From Hymenobacter chitinivorans DSM 11115 (GTDB lineage: Bacteria > Bacteroidota > Bacteroidia > Cytophagales > Hymenobacteraceae), in the NCBI RefSeq assembly GCF_002797555.1, contig NZ_PGFA01000002.1, positions 124,001 to 188,000 of the forward strand: a stretch of DNA of 64,000 nucleotides, written 5' to 3'. Shown here piece by piece: positions 8,260 through 19,110 of this stretch; the first letter of the stretch is position 1, and the number at the start of each line of letters is the position of its first letter. A program made the position numbers and the translations under genes. The notes beneath the pieces were generated by a model. That model was not told where the DNA came from, searched no databases, and saw nothing but the letters and a program-made list of their open reading frames with translations.

Positions 8260-11200
8260 TTATTGCGACAAGCTGTAGCGAAGCTGCAGCCCACCCTCGG
8301 TGGCTGAGTTCCTGAACGAGTTCTGCACCCGGGGCTCGGTAACGGTGCGGGAGAAGAAAATCTGCAGGTTGAGGCGCTGGTTGAGCACGTAGTCGATGGT
8401 GGGGCGAAGCTGCAACTGACGGGTACCATTAGAGGTCAGGCCCTTGGCCCGGCCAACGGAAGGCTCCGCGTTGACCAACAACTGCCCGCTCTTGTCCAGA
8501 GAAAGTGGATCGACTACGGCTTCGATGGTACGCTGAATGGTGGTGTTGTCGCGAATAGACAGGTCGAGGCGGGCCGTCAGCTCGTTTTTCAGCACCCGCT
8601 GCTCCCCGCCAATACGGAACGGAATCTTCAGGCGGTTGGTCGCGTAGCCGAAGCCGATTACCAATTCCTGGGAGTGTAGCTCGGTTACCTGGGCGTTGTT
8701 GGTAGTGCTCAGGGTAATACCCCGTTCCGTGCGCAGCTCTACCCGGCCGGTGACTTTTTGCAGGGTCTGGAAGTTGACGCCAATCAGCGGGGAGAGGCGC
8801 TCGGCAATGGTTACCTGCCCCACGATGAAGTAAGGAATAAACTGCCCGGAGGTGTTGAGCAGGTCCGGGAAGGAACCGGGCTCCTGCCCGTACAGCGTGG
8901 AGGTAGTGTAGCTGGCTACCGTGTACGACGAGGAATACTGGTGATTCAGGGTGATGGAGCGGAAGTAGCGCTTCATAAAGGGCAGCTCAGCCAGGCCGTT
9001 GTAGTCGATGCGCCAGTTGGGCACGGGTAGCAAGGCGAAGGGGTTGAACTTCTTAGCCTTGTAGCCATCCGACGAACGGCCCTGGTAAGCATCAATAAAG
9101 GCTGGAATGAGTACTTCCTGCGAGTTGTAGCCGTAGGCACCCGTCTTGTCGGGCCGGCTAGGGTCATAAGCGTTGGGGTTGGCTTGCTGAAGCCGGTCCC
9201 GGATAATGCCACGGTTGGCTATGAACCGCTCGAATGCTTTGGAAACGTTCCCATTTTCCGAACGGTCTCCGAACAGCGTCTTGATGGAAATAAACGAGGT
9301 GGTAAACGTGCCCGAGCTTTGCGGCAACCGTTCAGCCAGGCTGCCGGGGCCGAAGTCGCCGACGGTACGGGTGTAGGGCAGCAGGGTGATAGGATCCAAG
9401 GCCAGGCGGTAGAACGTCTCGTTGTTGCGCACCCGCTGCCAGCGGCCGTCCAGCTGAATGTTAAAGTCGCGGAACGGTTCCAGGGCAGTGCGCAGGGTCA
9501 GGTTTTCAGTCAGCAACGAGCTGAATGGAGTGTTGAGCAGGTCACTGCGCTGGGTATACCAACCGTTGGAGCTGACGCGGTTGTAGAGGTCGTCCAACTC
9601 GTACTGCTTGCCCAGAACAAAGGGGATGCCAGGGGCATAGTCGTTGTTCAGCCCGAATAAACGGGTGCCGGGCAAATAGCCGGGCACCAGCGTGCCAGTG
9701 CTGCGGGTGTAGGTGAAGTTCAACGAGCGGGCCGTCATCAGGGAGCGGAGCACGGCTTTGAGGGCGCGCAGCTCCGGACCCTTGGCCGAGTCCTGGGCGG
9801 GGGTGGCAGCCGTCGATTGGTCCTTGTCCCGCAATTGACCCAGCGCGGGCGGCGTCAGGGTCCCGCGGCGGCCGGCGGCCCGCTCCTGCTGGCCGGGCGG
9901 CTGGGCGTTATTGATGATGTTGAGGTAGCGTACTTTGTTGTAGAGCTTCACCAAGTCAATTCTGCCGTTGGCGCTGATTTCGGCGTTGTTCTGCAGCGTA
10001 TTGCCAATATTGACGGGTTGGGTAAGGCGTAGGCTATCCGGGTCTTTGGCAGTGGGAAACAGGGATGTCCGCATTGCTGTAGAAGCGGCCTGCCAGCTAT
10101 AGTTAGCCGCGTAGCGCGTGTCGGCCGACAGCCAGTCGGTCAGGGGAAACTTATCCAGGGGCAGCCGGTAGGTCAGGGCAATGGTTTGGTTGAAGTTGGT
10201 GGTCCGGCCCCCGCGCAGCAGGTTGTTGCGCAGCTCCTGGCGGTTGGCCTGGGCAATGGGGTCATTGCCCACGCTCGGCCCGGCCCCCTCGTCGATGACC
10301 GAGCGGTTATTGGCAGTGTAGTCGAAGATCAGGCTCTTGGTCAGGTCCCACTTCAGGTCGTAAATCCGGTTGAAGAAGAAGCTCTTCTGGTAAATCGGGG
10401 CAATACCGTCGGTAGTCGGCACCTGGCCCGGCAGCTGGGTGCGCTGCAGCTGCCGCTCGTTGTAGCGCCGGTCCAGGTCGGCCCGGAAGGCAAAGCGGCT
10501 GGGCAGGGGCGTGAAGTTCAGATCCTGGAAAATCTTCAGGTAAGGCGAATCCAGTGCCTTCACCTTGGCCAGCGGCGTGTAGTTTTTGGGCGTCGTCTGG
10601 TACACGTAGGCCAGGGCCCCGGTGTAGGTTTTGGTGTAGTCCCGGTCGGTGCGGATGTCGGTGTGCGTGCGCTCGGTCAGGGCGTAGCTCAGGGCGAAAT
10701 TTTCCACGTCGTAGGGCCGTACCTTCTTCTCGGGGTTGATCCGCTCCTTGCGCACGTTGAGCAGGCTGATACTTCGACTATTAGTTTGGTCGATAACCTC
10801 TTTGCGGTAGGCCGCTCGTTCCTCAGCCGTTTCAAACTTCTGCAAGGACTGCTCGAGCTTGGTATCGGGGTCGAGGGGGTCGTACTTGGGGCTGCGGCTT
10901 TCCTGCCCGGCCTGCACCAGCACCGGAATCCGCAGGCCCAGCTTTTCGGGTAGGAACTTGTCGGCGGCAACGGCCGCGTTCAGGTCGCCGCGCAGCACGT
11001 TGTCCAGGGAGCGTTGGGCCACCTTGTCCTGCAGGCCGCCGAAGCCCACGGAGGTGAAGCTGCCGGTAGCGGTGATGTTGGCCAGGTCGGCCAGCTTGGT
11101 ATTGAAGCGGGCCGTGGCTGCCCAGCCATTTTCCCGCTCGAAGTCGAACACCCGGAACTCATCGGCCCACAGGCACAAAGACTTGGGCGCGTTGTCGTCT

Positions 11201-14200
11201 ACGGGGTTGAGCACGCCAATCATGACGCCCTGCACGGCGCTAAAGTCGGGGTTACCCAGGATGGTAATGGTGGCGCCGTTGGGCAGCTGGGTCACGTAGG
11301 GCACATTCAGGTCCACGTGCTGTTGGTTGCGGGTCGCCTTGGCGTCGATAAACTGCTGGAAGGAAATCTGGATTTCGTTTTCCTCGGGCCAGATTTCGCG
11401 CTGCCCCGTGGCGCCGGGCCGGGTAATGCGCAGCGGCAGGGAGTACTCGTAGTAGTTCTGGGTGTAGTCGGTGCCGATGCGCACGAAGGCCCGCACAGCC
11501 CCATCGGCTAGGTTCCGGTCGTCGCTTTCGGCGTGCAAGAACAGGCGCAGCTGCTTGTAGCGCAGCATGCTGATGTTAATATTCTTGTAGGCAGCCTTGC
11601 CCACCCCATCGCGCAGGTCTTCCACGCACAGGCGCAAGGACTGCTCGTTCTGCTGCCGGTTAACGGTGCTGGAGCCGTATTCCTTGTCGCGCTGAATGTT
11701 GGGCGGCAGCACGTAGGGAATGGCGTCGGTGCCGCTCACGCCGGCAATGCCGTTTTCCTCGATGCTCACCGTCGAGATGGTGAAGGGCGTATTGTCGGTG
11801 CCGCAGTTCAGGCAGGGGGCGCCGGGCTGAGAAATCGGGCTTAGGAAGCGGCGCCACTGGTTGGCCACAAACTGGGGCTGCACCATGCGCAGCACCACGG
11901 GCTGGTCCCAGCCGGTGAGGTACATGCGCACGAAGCGGATGGATTTGAAGCCGAATGGCTCCCCATTGGGCGTGCCGCGCACGGCCGAGGGCTGCCGGAT
12001 CGGGATGCGGAACTGGTACCACGACACCTGGTCGCCGTTGACGGAGTTGGTCACCTTGTCCACGATGTAGTTCTGGCCTACTTCCAGGGTACCGGGGCGC
12101 AGGCTCATTTTCCACTCGTAGTACCGCTCCGTGTCCGAAATGACGTTGTCGCGGTTCAGGTCTTCCTTGTCGGGCAGGGCCGTGGAGCTCAGCTGGCTGT
12201 TCTCCTGGGAATTGCCTTCCATGCCGTTATACTGCTTATAGCGGCCCAGAATCTTGTAGTTGTTGTTGGTGTAGAAGTCGTCGAGGTGGTGACGGAAGTT
12301 GTCGGCCGAGGGGTCGGCTACGCCGCTGTACACCCCGTTGAAGAATGCCTTTTCCTCGTTATCGTCGAGACCTTCGAGGCCGATGTCCTGGCGGGTGCGG
12401 CCACCGGGGGCGGCGCTGAAGGCATCGGTCAGGAACTGCTGGCGGGTCACGCGGCCCCACAGAGTCTTCTTGGTGTCTTGTTCGATGGTAGCCGGGTCGG
12501 TGGGCAGGCCGTTCTCAAACTCGTGCTGGTTGGCATCCACCAGCAGGTCTTCCGATACCGAGCCCAGGTTCAGGTACAGTTCCCCGCCGGTCCGGCGGCC
12601 GGTGTTGTCAAAGTCGGTGCCTTCCGAATCCTTGATGTGGCCGCGGGCTCCGCCGATGAAGGGGTCCATCATCCAGAACTCCATGTACTCGACGTTGGCG
12701 TTGTCGAAATCGGTGTCGAAGGTGATTTCCCGGCTGATGCCGCCGTAGTTGTCTTTGTTGAGCGTCGGGTTGCCGGGGTTCAAAAATTTGCCGTCGGGCG
12801 AAACCGCGGGGTTGTAGTTGTACTGCCCGCGTTCCTGCGGAAAATACGCCAGGTCCAGGGAGTATTCGAAGCCGTTGCCGGTGGCGCCCACGTCCCGGTT
12901 GGGGAAGATTTCGGTACGCTGAATACCCCGGGTATAGTGCTCCTTCAGGTCGTTGTCGTTGATGTTGCCGGGCTTGCCGGGGCCGCCGGTGTAGTAGGTC
13001 TGGTCGATGGTGTACCAGGCCAGCTTAGCCCGCTTGAAGCCATAGCCCAGGTCGTTGGTATTGGCCGGCTTCGGAACGGTAATGGGCGTGGCCGCCAGGC
13101 GCCAGGCCGTGGCCGCGCTGACGCCGCCCAGGGAGTACGGCGTACGGGCGTTTTCGAAGTCGTCGATGTAAGACACCCCGTCTTCGCCGCGGCCGAGCTT
13201 GGACTTGCCGGGCACCAGCTGGGCAATTTCCCCGCTGAAGGCCACCGACGAGGGCTCCTTGGTCGAAATCAGGGGCAGCATGTCCAGGTACTTGGTCAGG
13301 GCCCGCGACTCGCGCCGCATGTTCACGTCGAAGCCGTAGATGGTATTGTTGCCCGGCTCGTCGCCGATGTTGACACGGTTGATGCCCGGGGCCTGGTTTT
13401 CGAGCAGGTGGAGCACCGTGGCCCCGAAGTTCACGTCTTGGTTGAGGCGGTAGTCGAAGCGGGCCCCGAGCAGCTTGCGCGGCTGCACCTGCACCAGGGC
13501 GTTCTTCTCAAACGACACCTTCAGCTCGTTGGCCGAATTCAGATAGCTGGCGTTGAGAATCTTGACCTTGGCCTGGTCGTAGAATACCTGGTAGTCGCGG
13601 CCTTCCTCCAGCACCGTGCTGCCCGAGGTAACCCGCACCGAGCCCTCCGCAATGCCCAGGCCGGGCAGGCTGATTTCGTCGGTAGCGGTGGCCTGGAAGC
13701 GGCCCCGCAGGAAAAACTTATCCTTTTCCTGGCGCTGCTGGGCGTCGCTCTGCGTTTGGGTGTAGAGCTCCTGGTACACGTACTGGCGGGCCAGGTCCCG
13801 CTCGCGCTGGGCGTTGCCGCCGGCCGCGCCCGTGGTGTCAAACTGGGCCCGCAGGTAGCTACCGAAAGGCTCCACTACCGGGAAGATAATCTTGCCCAGG
13901 TCCGGGTCGATGGTCGTGCCCGGGAAGAAGTCGAAGTTGCCGTCGGGGTTCTGGTCGTTGTTGGGGTTCACATTGTCCAGGTTCAGGACCTGAATCAGCG
14001 GTTTGTTGGCAATCCTCTGGCCTTCCTTGAGCGAGATGAGGTCAACGCCGGTGGCGTCGTCCTTGTACACAATCTGCAGCTGGAAATTGTCGCGGTTGAG
14101 TTGGCTGGCGTTCAGGGAATAGATGTTTTTCATCATCAAATCCCAGGTCGGCAGGTTGCGCGTTTCCAGGTTCTTGTTCGCCGGGTTGACGTTGGGGTTA

Positions 14201-15846
14201 GCCAGGTTCACGCCGGGGTTGCTGGCCTTGAGCATCTTCAGGTAAATCACCTGATCCTGGTTTACCTGCGTCGAGTTGGTCGAAATCTCGCCGACGGTAT
14301 AGCTCTTACCGTTGTAGGTGTAAGTATACGCCACGGCCAGCACCTGCTCGGGCAGCAGGGGCGTGTTCAACGACAGGTAGCCCAGCTGAGCGTTGAAGGT
14401 GTATTCGCGGGAGTTCAGCAGGCGGGCCCGCACCCGTTCGTAGTCCACGGTTTTGGCCAATTGCTGCAGGCCACCGTACCTGTTGTTCAAGTAGTTGTCT
14501 ACCGACTCAATGTTCCGGGCACTGGGATCTGCCAGTACCACGTCCTGGTACTCGGGGTTCGACTCGTTGGCGGCCGGGGTGCGGCTGGCGGTGCGCTGAA
14601 ACTGGGAGCGGTACACCCGCACCGGCTCGGCCAAGTCCATCAGGGCCACCACGTTGCGCAGGTTGTCGCTCTGGCGGTTGTCGTTGGTGACGTAAACCTC
14701 GATGTTGTTGATTTCCACCCCCGACTGAATCGTAGGCAGGTTGCGCAGGGCCGCGTCGTACCGGTCCCGGAAAAACTGGGATAGGAAGAAGTGCCGGTCC
14801 CGCTCGTACTGGCTCGACTTAATTTCGAAGTTGCGGCTCTGGGCTCCGTTCTGCACGCTTACCGCGTCGGCGGTGCCGCGCAGGGTGCTGGCTACGGCCG
14901 TCACGGCCAGCTTGCCAAACTGCAGTTGGGTCTTGACGCCGAACAGGTTCTGCCCGCCCTGAATCAGGGAGTTGTTGAGCGGCAAGCTCACGTTGCCCAG
15001 CTCAATCTTGCGGATGATTTCCGTCTCAAAGCCCGTATAATCGAGCTTCATGTTGTTCTCGAAGTCGAAGGCCGCCTTGGTGTCGTAGTTGAACGTGAGC
15101 CGCAGTTTCTCCCCGATCTGGCCGGTGAGGTTCAGGTTCATGTTCTGCTCGTACTGAAAGTCGCCCACCCGCTGCTGGCGCAGGGTCAGCGTGGGGTTCA
15201 GGTTGCGGTTGAAGCGTGCGCCCATGCGCAGGGTTACGGCCCCGTTGGGCCGGATATCGACGTAGCTGCCCCCAAAGAGACGGTCGGCCATGGGGCCCAG
15301 GTAAATCTTGGGAATCAGGCGCTTGGTTTCGGGCGCGGCCGGGTCGCCGACGACCCCGCCGGCCGAGCGGGTCCGGAAATAGTCGCGCACGGCCCGGCGC
15401 TGCTGCCACTCCGAGTACTCCTCGAACGTAAGCCGGCTCGGGTCCCGAAAATCAATGTCGGTCCCAACCTTTTCGCGCACATCGTAGTATTCTAAGCTGT
15501 CGTCGGGCGTTACCTGCAGGTTCACGTTCGAGGGCAGATCCAGCAAGAGCGGCGACTGCCGCCGCTGGGGCGCAAACGGCGAGCCGGGCCGGTCCTCGGG
15601 CGCCACCTTGGGGCGGCGGCTGGGCCGGTAGCGGCTCGTGTCGGAAAGTGCCACCCGGGGCGTGTCGGGGGCGGCCACAAGGGCTGCGCCACGGAGCCGA
15701 CCGGGCTTAGGCAGCCAGGCCCACAGCTGACGCAAGGCAAAGGGACCAGCTGCGGTAGGTGCCGCCTGCGACCACCAGGCCAGCAAGGACGCGACAATAA
15801 CTACCGAAACGGTGAGGGACTTCTTACCGGAGTTCAAGTGTAACAA
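8260..15846 (-). CDS. sprA: SprA, type IX secretion system outer membrane translocon
   Basis: 2528 residues, matching the giant SprA/Sov family. SprA is the very large beta-barrel that passes T9SS substrates across the outer membrane and is needed for gliding in Flavobacterium. Family features seen: a hydrophobic N-terminal export segment (residues 12-30), repeated long barrel strands with NLNLTGQIGEKLRLTFNYDT, the RRESRALTKYLDMLPLI region, the DDFENARTPYSL motif, WSS-type plug segments and a C-terminal barrel ending GGLQLRYSLSQ. No ATG is available at the N-terminus: the candidates are TTG at 15846 or TTG at 15837. It starts 24 bases after the ruvA stop, suggesting one transcript, and ends in a strong terminator. 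T9SS substrates elsewhere in the window (43875-47342, 53494-54720) would use it. Confidence 0.97.
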   Translation of the reverse strand: MLHLNSGKKSLTVSVVIVASLLAWWSQAAPTAAGPFALRQLWAWLPKPGRLRGAALVAAPDTPRVALSDTSRYRPSRRPKVAPEDRPGSPFAPQRRQSPLLLDLPSNVNLQVTPDDSLEYYDVREKVGTDIDFRDPSRLTFEEYSEWQQRRAVRDYFRTRSAGGVVGDPAAPETKRLIPKIYLGPMADRLFGGSYVDIRPNGAVTLRMGARFNRNLNPTLTLRQQRVGDFQYEQNMNLNLTGQIGEKLRLTFNYDTKAAFDFENNMKLDYTGFETEIIRKIELGNVSLPLNNSLIQGGQNLFGVKTQLQFGKLAVTAVASTLRGTADAVSVQNGAQSRNFEIKSSQYERDRHFFLSQFFRDRYDAALRNLPTIQSGVEINNIEVYVTNDNRQSDNLRNVVALMDLAEPVRVYRSQFQRTASRTPAANESNPEYQDVVLADPSARNIESVDNYLNNRYGGLQQLAKTVDYERVRARLLNSREYTFNAQLGYLSLNTPLLPEQVLAVAYTYTYNGKSYTVGEISTNSTQVNQDQVIYLKMLKASNPGVNLANPNVNPANKNLETRNLPTWDLMMKNIYSLNASQLNRDNFQLQIVYKDDATGVDLISLKEGQRIANKPLIQVLNLDNVNPNNDQNPDGNFDFFPGTTIDPDLGKIIFPVVEPFGSYLRAQFDTTGAAGGNAQRERDLARQYVYQELYTQTQSDAQQRQEKDKFFLRGRFQATATDEISLPGLGIAEGSVRVTSGSTVLEEGRDYQVFYDQAKVKILNASYLNSANELKVSFEKNALVQVQPRKLLGARFDYRLNQDVNFGATVLHLLENQAPGINRVNIGDEPGNNTIYGFDVNMRRESRALTKYLDMLPLISTKEPSSVAFSGEIAQLVPGKSKLGRGEDGVSYIDDFENARTPYSLGGVSAATAWRLAATPITVPKPANTNDLGYGFKRAKLAWYTIDQTYYTGGPGKPGNINDNDLKEHYTRGIQRTEIFPNRDVGATGNGFEYSLDLAYFPQERGQYNYNPAVSPDGKFLNPGNPTLNKDNYGGISREITFDTDFDNANVEYMEFWMMDPFIGGARGHIKDSEGTDFDNTGRRTGGELYLNLGSVSEDLLVDANQHEFENGLPTDPATIEQDTKKTLWGRVTRQQFLTDAFSAAPGGRTRQDIGLEGLDDNEEKAFFNGVYSGVADPSADNFRHHLDDFYTNNNYKILGRYKQYNGMEGNSQENSQLSSTALPDKEDLNRDNVISDTERYYEWKMSLRPGTLEVGQNYIVDKVTNSVNGDQVSWYQFRIPIRQPSAVRGTPNGEPFGFKSIRFVRMYLTGWDQPVVLRMVQPQFVANQWRRFLSPISQPGAPCLNCGTDNTPFTISTVSIEENGIAGVSGTDAIPYVLPPNIQRDKEYGSSTVNRQQNEQSLRLCVEDLRDGVGKAAYKNINISMLRYKQLRLFLHAESDDRNLADGAVRAFVRIGTDYTQNYYEYSLPLRITRPGATGQREIWPEENEIQISFQQFIDAKATRNQQHVDLNVPYVTQLPNGATITILGNPDFSAVQGVMIGVLNPVDDNAPKSLCLWADEFRVFDFERENGWAATARFNTKLADLANITATGSFTSVGFGGLQDKVAQRSLDNVLRGDLNAAVAADKFLPEKLGLRIPVLVQAGQESRSPKYDPLDPDTKLEQSLQKFETAEERAAYRKEVIDQTNSRSISLLNVRKERINPEKKVRPYDVENFALSYALTERTHTDIRTDRDYTKTYTGALAYVYQTTPKNYTPLAKVKALDSPYLKIFQDLNFTPLPSRFAFRADLDRRYNERQLQRTQLPGQVPTTDGIAPIYQKSFFFNRIYDLKWDLTKSLIFDYTANNRSVIDEGAGPSVGNDPIAQANRQELRNNLLRGGRTTNFNQTIALTYRLPLDKFPLTDWLSADTRYAANYSWQAASTAMRTSLFPTAKDPDSLRLTQPVNIGNTLQNNAEISANGRIDLVKLYNKVRYLNIINNAQPPGQQERAAGRRGTLTPPALGQLRDKDQSTAATPAQDSAKGPELRALKAVLRSLMTARSLNFTYTRSTGTLVPGYLPGTRLFGLNNDYAPGIPFVLGKQYELDDLYNRVSSNGWYTQRSDLLNTPFSSLLTENLTLRTALEPFRDFNIQLDGRWQRVRNNETFYRLALDPITLLPYTRTVGDFGPGSLAERLPQSSGTFTTSFISIKTLFGDRSENGNVSKAFERFIANRGIIRDRLQQANPNAYDPSRPDKTGAYGYNSQEVLIPAFIDAYQGRSSDGYKAKKFNPFALLPVPNWRIDYNGLAELPFMKRYFRSITLNHQYSSSYTVASYTTSTLYGQEPGSFPDLLNTSGQFIPYFIVGQVTIAERLSPLIGVNFQTLQKVTGRVELRTERGITLSTTNNAQVTELHSQELVIGFGYATNRLKIPFRIGGEQRVLKNELTARLDLSIRDNTTIQRTIEAVVDPLSLDKSGQLLVNAEPSVGRAKGLTSNGTRQLQLRPTIDYVLNQRLNLQIFFSRTVTEPRVQNSFRNSATEGGLQLRYSLSQ

Positions 15847-15870
15847 GCAGACGCGGGGCCAGGTAAAATT

Positions 15871-16476
15871 CTAATGGGACTTCAGAGCAAATTTAATCAG
15901 TTCCTCCACGCTCAACTCGCTGCCGTGCTTCTGCTGAATCTGGTCCAGGTTCTTCTCGGCGGCGGCGCGGGCAAAGCCCAAAGTCACTAAGGCCGCTAAC
16001 GCTTCCGAGCGGTTCGTATTGTGCGCCCGGGCCAGCGGCACGGTATCCACGCCGGCTTTGCTGAGCAGTTCATCCTTGCGCAGCTTGTCGCGCAGGTCCA
16101 GAATTACGCGCTGGGCCGTTTTGGGGCCTACTCCTTTGATGCTCTGAATGGAGCGCACATCCTCATTGACGATGGCGTGGCGAATTTCGCCCACCGACAT
16201 TGACGAGACCATCATGATGCCCGTGCCCGGCCCGATGCCCGACACCGAAATCAGGTGCATAAACAGGGCCTTCTCGTTGGGGTCCAGGAAGCCGTACAGG
16301 GCCTGGGCATCTTCCTTGATGTGCTGGTAGGTATAAATCTTGGCCTTCTCGCCTTCGCCGGGCAGCTTGGAGTAGGTGGCCAGCGAAATTTTAATCTCAT
16401 ACCCCACGCCATTCACGTCCATGATGGCCATGGTAGGGTCCTTGTAGGCTAGTTTTCCGTCGATGTACGCAATCAT
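15871..16476 (-). CDS. ruvA: Holliday junction branch migration protein RuvA
   Basis: 201 residues starting MIAYIDGKLAYKDPTMAIMD. RuvA binds four-way junctions and loads the RuvB motor. Domain I is the OB fold (residues 1-64); domain II has the two helix-hairpin-helix motifs SGIGPGTGIMMVSSM and KGVGPKTAQRVILDLRDKL; domain III (SEALAALVTLGFARAAAEKN) contacts RuvB. The length is normal. ruvB is not adjacent. It precedes sprA and follows maeB. This maeB-ruvA-sprA-gcvH order resembles what I recall around sprA in other Bacteroidota. Confidence 0.97.
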   Translation of the reverse strand: MIAYIDGKLAYKDPTMAIMDVNGVGYEIKISLATYSKLPGEGEKAKIYTYQHIKEDAQALYGFLDPNEKALFMHLISVSGIGPGTGIMMVSSMSVGEIRHAIVNEDVRSIQSIKGVGPKTAQRVILDLRDKLRKDELLSKAGVDTVPLARAHNTNRSEALAALVTLGFARAAAEKNLDQIQQKHGSELSVEELIKFALKSH

Positions 16477-16603
16477 GCAGGCAAGCTAAGAATAAGAAAC
16501 TGAACGGGACCCGGCACCCACTACGGCTTAATAGGGATATTGCCATACTCGACGCTGGTGAAGGTCCGGTGAAAAGAAACAGTAAGCCCGTCTTTTTCTA
16601 TCC

Positions 16604-16611
16604 CAAATCTA
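16604..16611 (-). promoter_or_regulatory. Candidate -7 promoter element of ruvA-sprA
   Basis: The minus strand reads TAGATTTG (TAnnTTTG), 127 bases before the ruvA ATG and immediately after the maeB terminator. A T-run lies near the -33 position but there is no exact TTG. Confidence 0.4.
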
Positions 16612-16626
16612 CTGGCTTTTTCCACT

Positions 16627-16676
16627 AAAAAACGGGATGTTTCCGCCGAGTTTGCTGGCGGAAACATCCCGTTTTT
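16627..16676 (-). terminator. Intrinsic terminator after maeB
   Basis: A perfect 20-bp stem: left arm 16628-16647 and right arm 16657-16676, with a 9-base loop GAGTTTGCT. It is A/T flanked on both sides, so it could act in both directions, but only maeB (30 bases upstream on the minus strand) reads into it. Confidence 0.93.
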
Positions 16677-16706
16677 CGGATGTTTAAGCTGGTTTTGACC
16701 GGCTTC

Positions 16707-18977
16707 TTACAACGGCTTGCGGTTGGTCTGGGCATCCACGACGGCAATGGCCGTCATGTTCACGATTTCGCGCACCGAGGCGCCCAGCTGCAGGATGTGT
16801 ACCGGCTTGCGCATGCCCATCAGCACCGGCCCGATAACCTCGGCACCCCCGATTTCCTGCAGCACCTTGTAGGCAATGTTGCCCGATACCACGTTGGGGA
16901 AAATTAGGGTGTTGGCGCCGTCTTGAGCCAGGTCGGAGAAGGGATACTGCTCGCGCAGCAGCTCGGGGTTCAGGGCCGTGTTGGCCTGCATTTCACCGTC
17001 GAGGAGCAGGTCGGGGTAGCGCTTCTTGGCCAGCTCGGTGGCCAGGCGGGCCTTATCGGGCAAGGGGCCGGGGTTGGAGCCGAAGTTGGAGTAGCTCAGC
17101 ACGGCTACCCGGGGCTCGGTGTCGAAGAAGCGCACGGTGCGGGCCGCCAGCCCGATGATGTCCACCATTTCTTCGGCCGTGGGGTCGATATTCACGGTGG
17201 TATCGGCGAAGAAGAACGGGCCTTTCTTGTGCTGAATGATGTAGAGGCCGGCCACGCGCTTCACCCCGTCATCCACGCCGATGACCTGCAACGAGGGCAG
17301 AATGCTCTTGCCGTAGTCCTTGCTCAGACCGGTAATAAAGGCATCGGCTTCCCCGGTTTCGACCATCATCGAGGCGTAGTAGTTCCGCTCGCGCAGCAGG
17401 CGGCGGCCTTCGTAGAGCGTGATGCCGCGGCGCTGCCGCTTGCGGAACAGCAGCTCGGCGTACTCGTCGCGCTTGGCGTCTTCCTCCAGGATGTCGATAA
17501 TCTGGCAGCCTTCCAAGTCGAGGCTATTGGCGCGGGCAATGGCGTCAATCTTCTTGCGGTTGCCGAGCAGAATGGGCAGGGCAATGCCCTCGTCGTACAC
17601 GATTTGGGCCGCCTTGAGGATTTTGTAATTGTCGCCTTCGGCGAATACCACGCGCTTGGGGTTGGCCTTGGCCGCGCTGGTAATGCGGTTCATCAGCTTT
17701 TGGTTTACGCCCAGGCGGCTGCGCAATTCGTCCTCGTAGGCCAGCCAGTCGGTTATTTCGCGGCGGGCTACGCCGCTGGCTATAGCGGCCTTGGCCACGG
17801 CCACGCTGACGGTGGTAATCAGGCGGGGGTCGAGGGGCTTGGGAATGAGGTAATTGCGGCCGAAGGCCAGGGTGTTGTCGCCGTAGGCCTTGTTCACCAT
17901 GTCGGGTACGGGCTCCTTGGCCAGCTCGGCCAGGGCCTGCACGGCGGCCAGCTTCATGGCCTCGTTGATTTCGGTGGCCCGCACGTCCATAGCGCCCCGG
18001 AAGATGTAGGGGAAGCCCAGCACGTTGTTCACCTGGTTGGGGTGGTCCGAGCGGCCGGTGGCCATGATGATGTCGGGGCGGGTGGCCACGGCCAGCTCGT
18101 ACACGATTTCCGGGTCGGGGTTGGCCAGGGCAAACACCACGGGGTTGTCGGCCATGCGCAGCAGCAACTCGGGCGGCAGCACGTTGGCCGCCGAGAGGCC
18201 CAGAAACACGTCGGCGCCTTCCATGGCCTCGGCCAGGGTGGTGACGGAGCTGCTGGTGGCAAACTGCATCTGCAGCTCGGCCAGGTCGGTGCGGTGCTGG
18301 TTAATTACGCCGTCCTTGTCGAAGACCGTCACGTTCTGCACGTTCAGGCCCAGTTCCCGGTAGAGGCGCAGGCAGCTGATGGCGGCAGCTCCGGCGCCGC
18401 TCACCACGAGCTTGATGTCCTTGATGTCTTTGCCCACCAGCTCCAGGGCGTTGAGCAGGGCCGCCGACGAAATAATGGCCGTGCCGTGCTGGTCGTCGTG
18501 CATCAGCGGAATGGTCATCTGCTCGCGCAGGGCCTTCTCGATGACGAAGCACTCGGGAGCTTTAATGTCTTCCAGGTTGATGCCGCCGAAGGTCGGCTCC
18601 AGCGACTTGACGATGCGCACGAACTCCTCGGGGTCGGTGCAGTCGATTTCGATGTCGAAGCAGTCGAGGCCGGCGAATTTCTTGAACAGGACGCCCTTGC
18701 CTTCCATCACCGGCTTGGAGGCGTCGGGGCCGATGTTGCCCAACCCCAGCACGGCCGTACCGTTGGAAATAACGCCCACCAGGTTGCCCTTGGCGGTGTA
18801 CTTATACACGTCGTCCTTGTTGGCGGCAATGGCTTTGCAGGGCTCGGCCACGCCGGGGGAGTAGGCCAGGGCCAGATCCAGCTGGGTGCTGACGGGCTTG
18901 GTGGGCACCACTTCGATCTTCCCGGCGGGGTTCTGGGAGTGGTAATCGAGGGCTTCCTGTTTATTGATTTTGAGCAT
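16707..18977 (-). CDS. maeB: NADP-dependent malic enzyme with phosphotransacetylase-like domain
   Basis: 756 residues, the typical length of the MaeB fusion. The N-terminal malic enzyme half (residues 1 to about 420) decarboxylates malate to pyruvate with NADP; seen motifs include [12 protein letters not shown], the [15 protein letters not shown] segment, [20 protein letters not shown] and the Rossmann motif [15 protein letters not shown]. The C-terminal half (about 430-756) is a phosphate acetyltransferase-like domain ([18 protein letters not shown] and [16 protein letters not shown]); in characterised MaeB proteins this half is regulatory, responding to acetyl-CoA, not catalytic. It is followed by a strong terminator. 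No clear promoter element lies just upstream; two long palindromes do. Confidence 0.96.
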   Translation of the reverse strand: MLKINKQEALDYHSQNPAGKIEVVPTKPVSTQLDLALAYSPGVAEPCKAIAANKDDVYKYTAKGNLVGVISNGTAVLGLGNIGPDASKPVMEGKGVLFKKFAGLDCFDIEIDCTDPEEFVRIVKSLEPTFGGINLEDIKAPECFVIEKALREQMTIPLMHDDQHGTAIISSAALLNALELVGKDIKDIKLVVSGAGAAAISCLRLYRELGLNVQNVTVFDKDGVINQHRTDLAELQMQFATSSSVTTLAEAMEGADVFLGLSAANVLPPELLLRMADNPVVFALANPDPEIVYELAVATRPDIIMATGRSDHPNQVNNVLGFPYIFRGAMDVRATEINEAMKLAAVQALAELAKEPVPDMVNKAYGDNTLAFGRNYLIPKPLDPRLITTVSVAVAKAAIASGVARREITDWLAYEDELRSRLGVNQKLMNRITSAAKANPKRVVFAEGDNYKILKAAQIVYDEGIALPILLGNRKKIDAIARANSLDLEGCQIIDILEEDAKRDEYAELLFRKRQRRGITLYEGRRLLRERNYYASMMVETGEADAFITGLSKDYGKSILPSLQVIGVDDGVKRVAGLYIIQHKKGPFFFADTTVNIDPTAEEMVDIIGLAARTVRFFDTEPRVAVLSYSNFGSNPGPLPDKARLATELAKKRYPDLLLDGEMQANTALNPELLREQYPFSDLAQDGANTLIFPNVVSGNIAYKVLQEIGGAEVIGPVLMGMRKPVHILQLGASVREIVNMTAIAVVDAQTNRKPL

Positions 18978-19110
18978 AGGGGCGGAGCAATAGATGAGGG
19001 GTTGCTACAAAGCAAGTAAGCAAGTTGGGGCGAAATCAGCCGGAATCAAAGCCGATTGCCTTCCCACTACCCCAACAATAGCCCCCGCCGGCCCCAGGAG
19101 CTTCCCGCGC

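Noticed and set aside
12286..14784. Plus-strand open frame of 832 codons
   Set aside because: It is the exact antisense of sprA, produced by high GC and biased codon use; its translation is repetitive (V, G, H, Q, R rich) and has no domain.
16923..19019. Plus-strand open frame of 698 codons
   Set aside because: Antisense of maeB, whose motifs are complete; the frame has no recognisable features.
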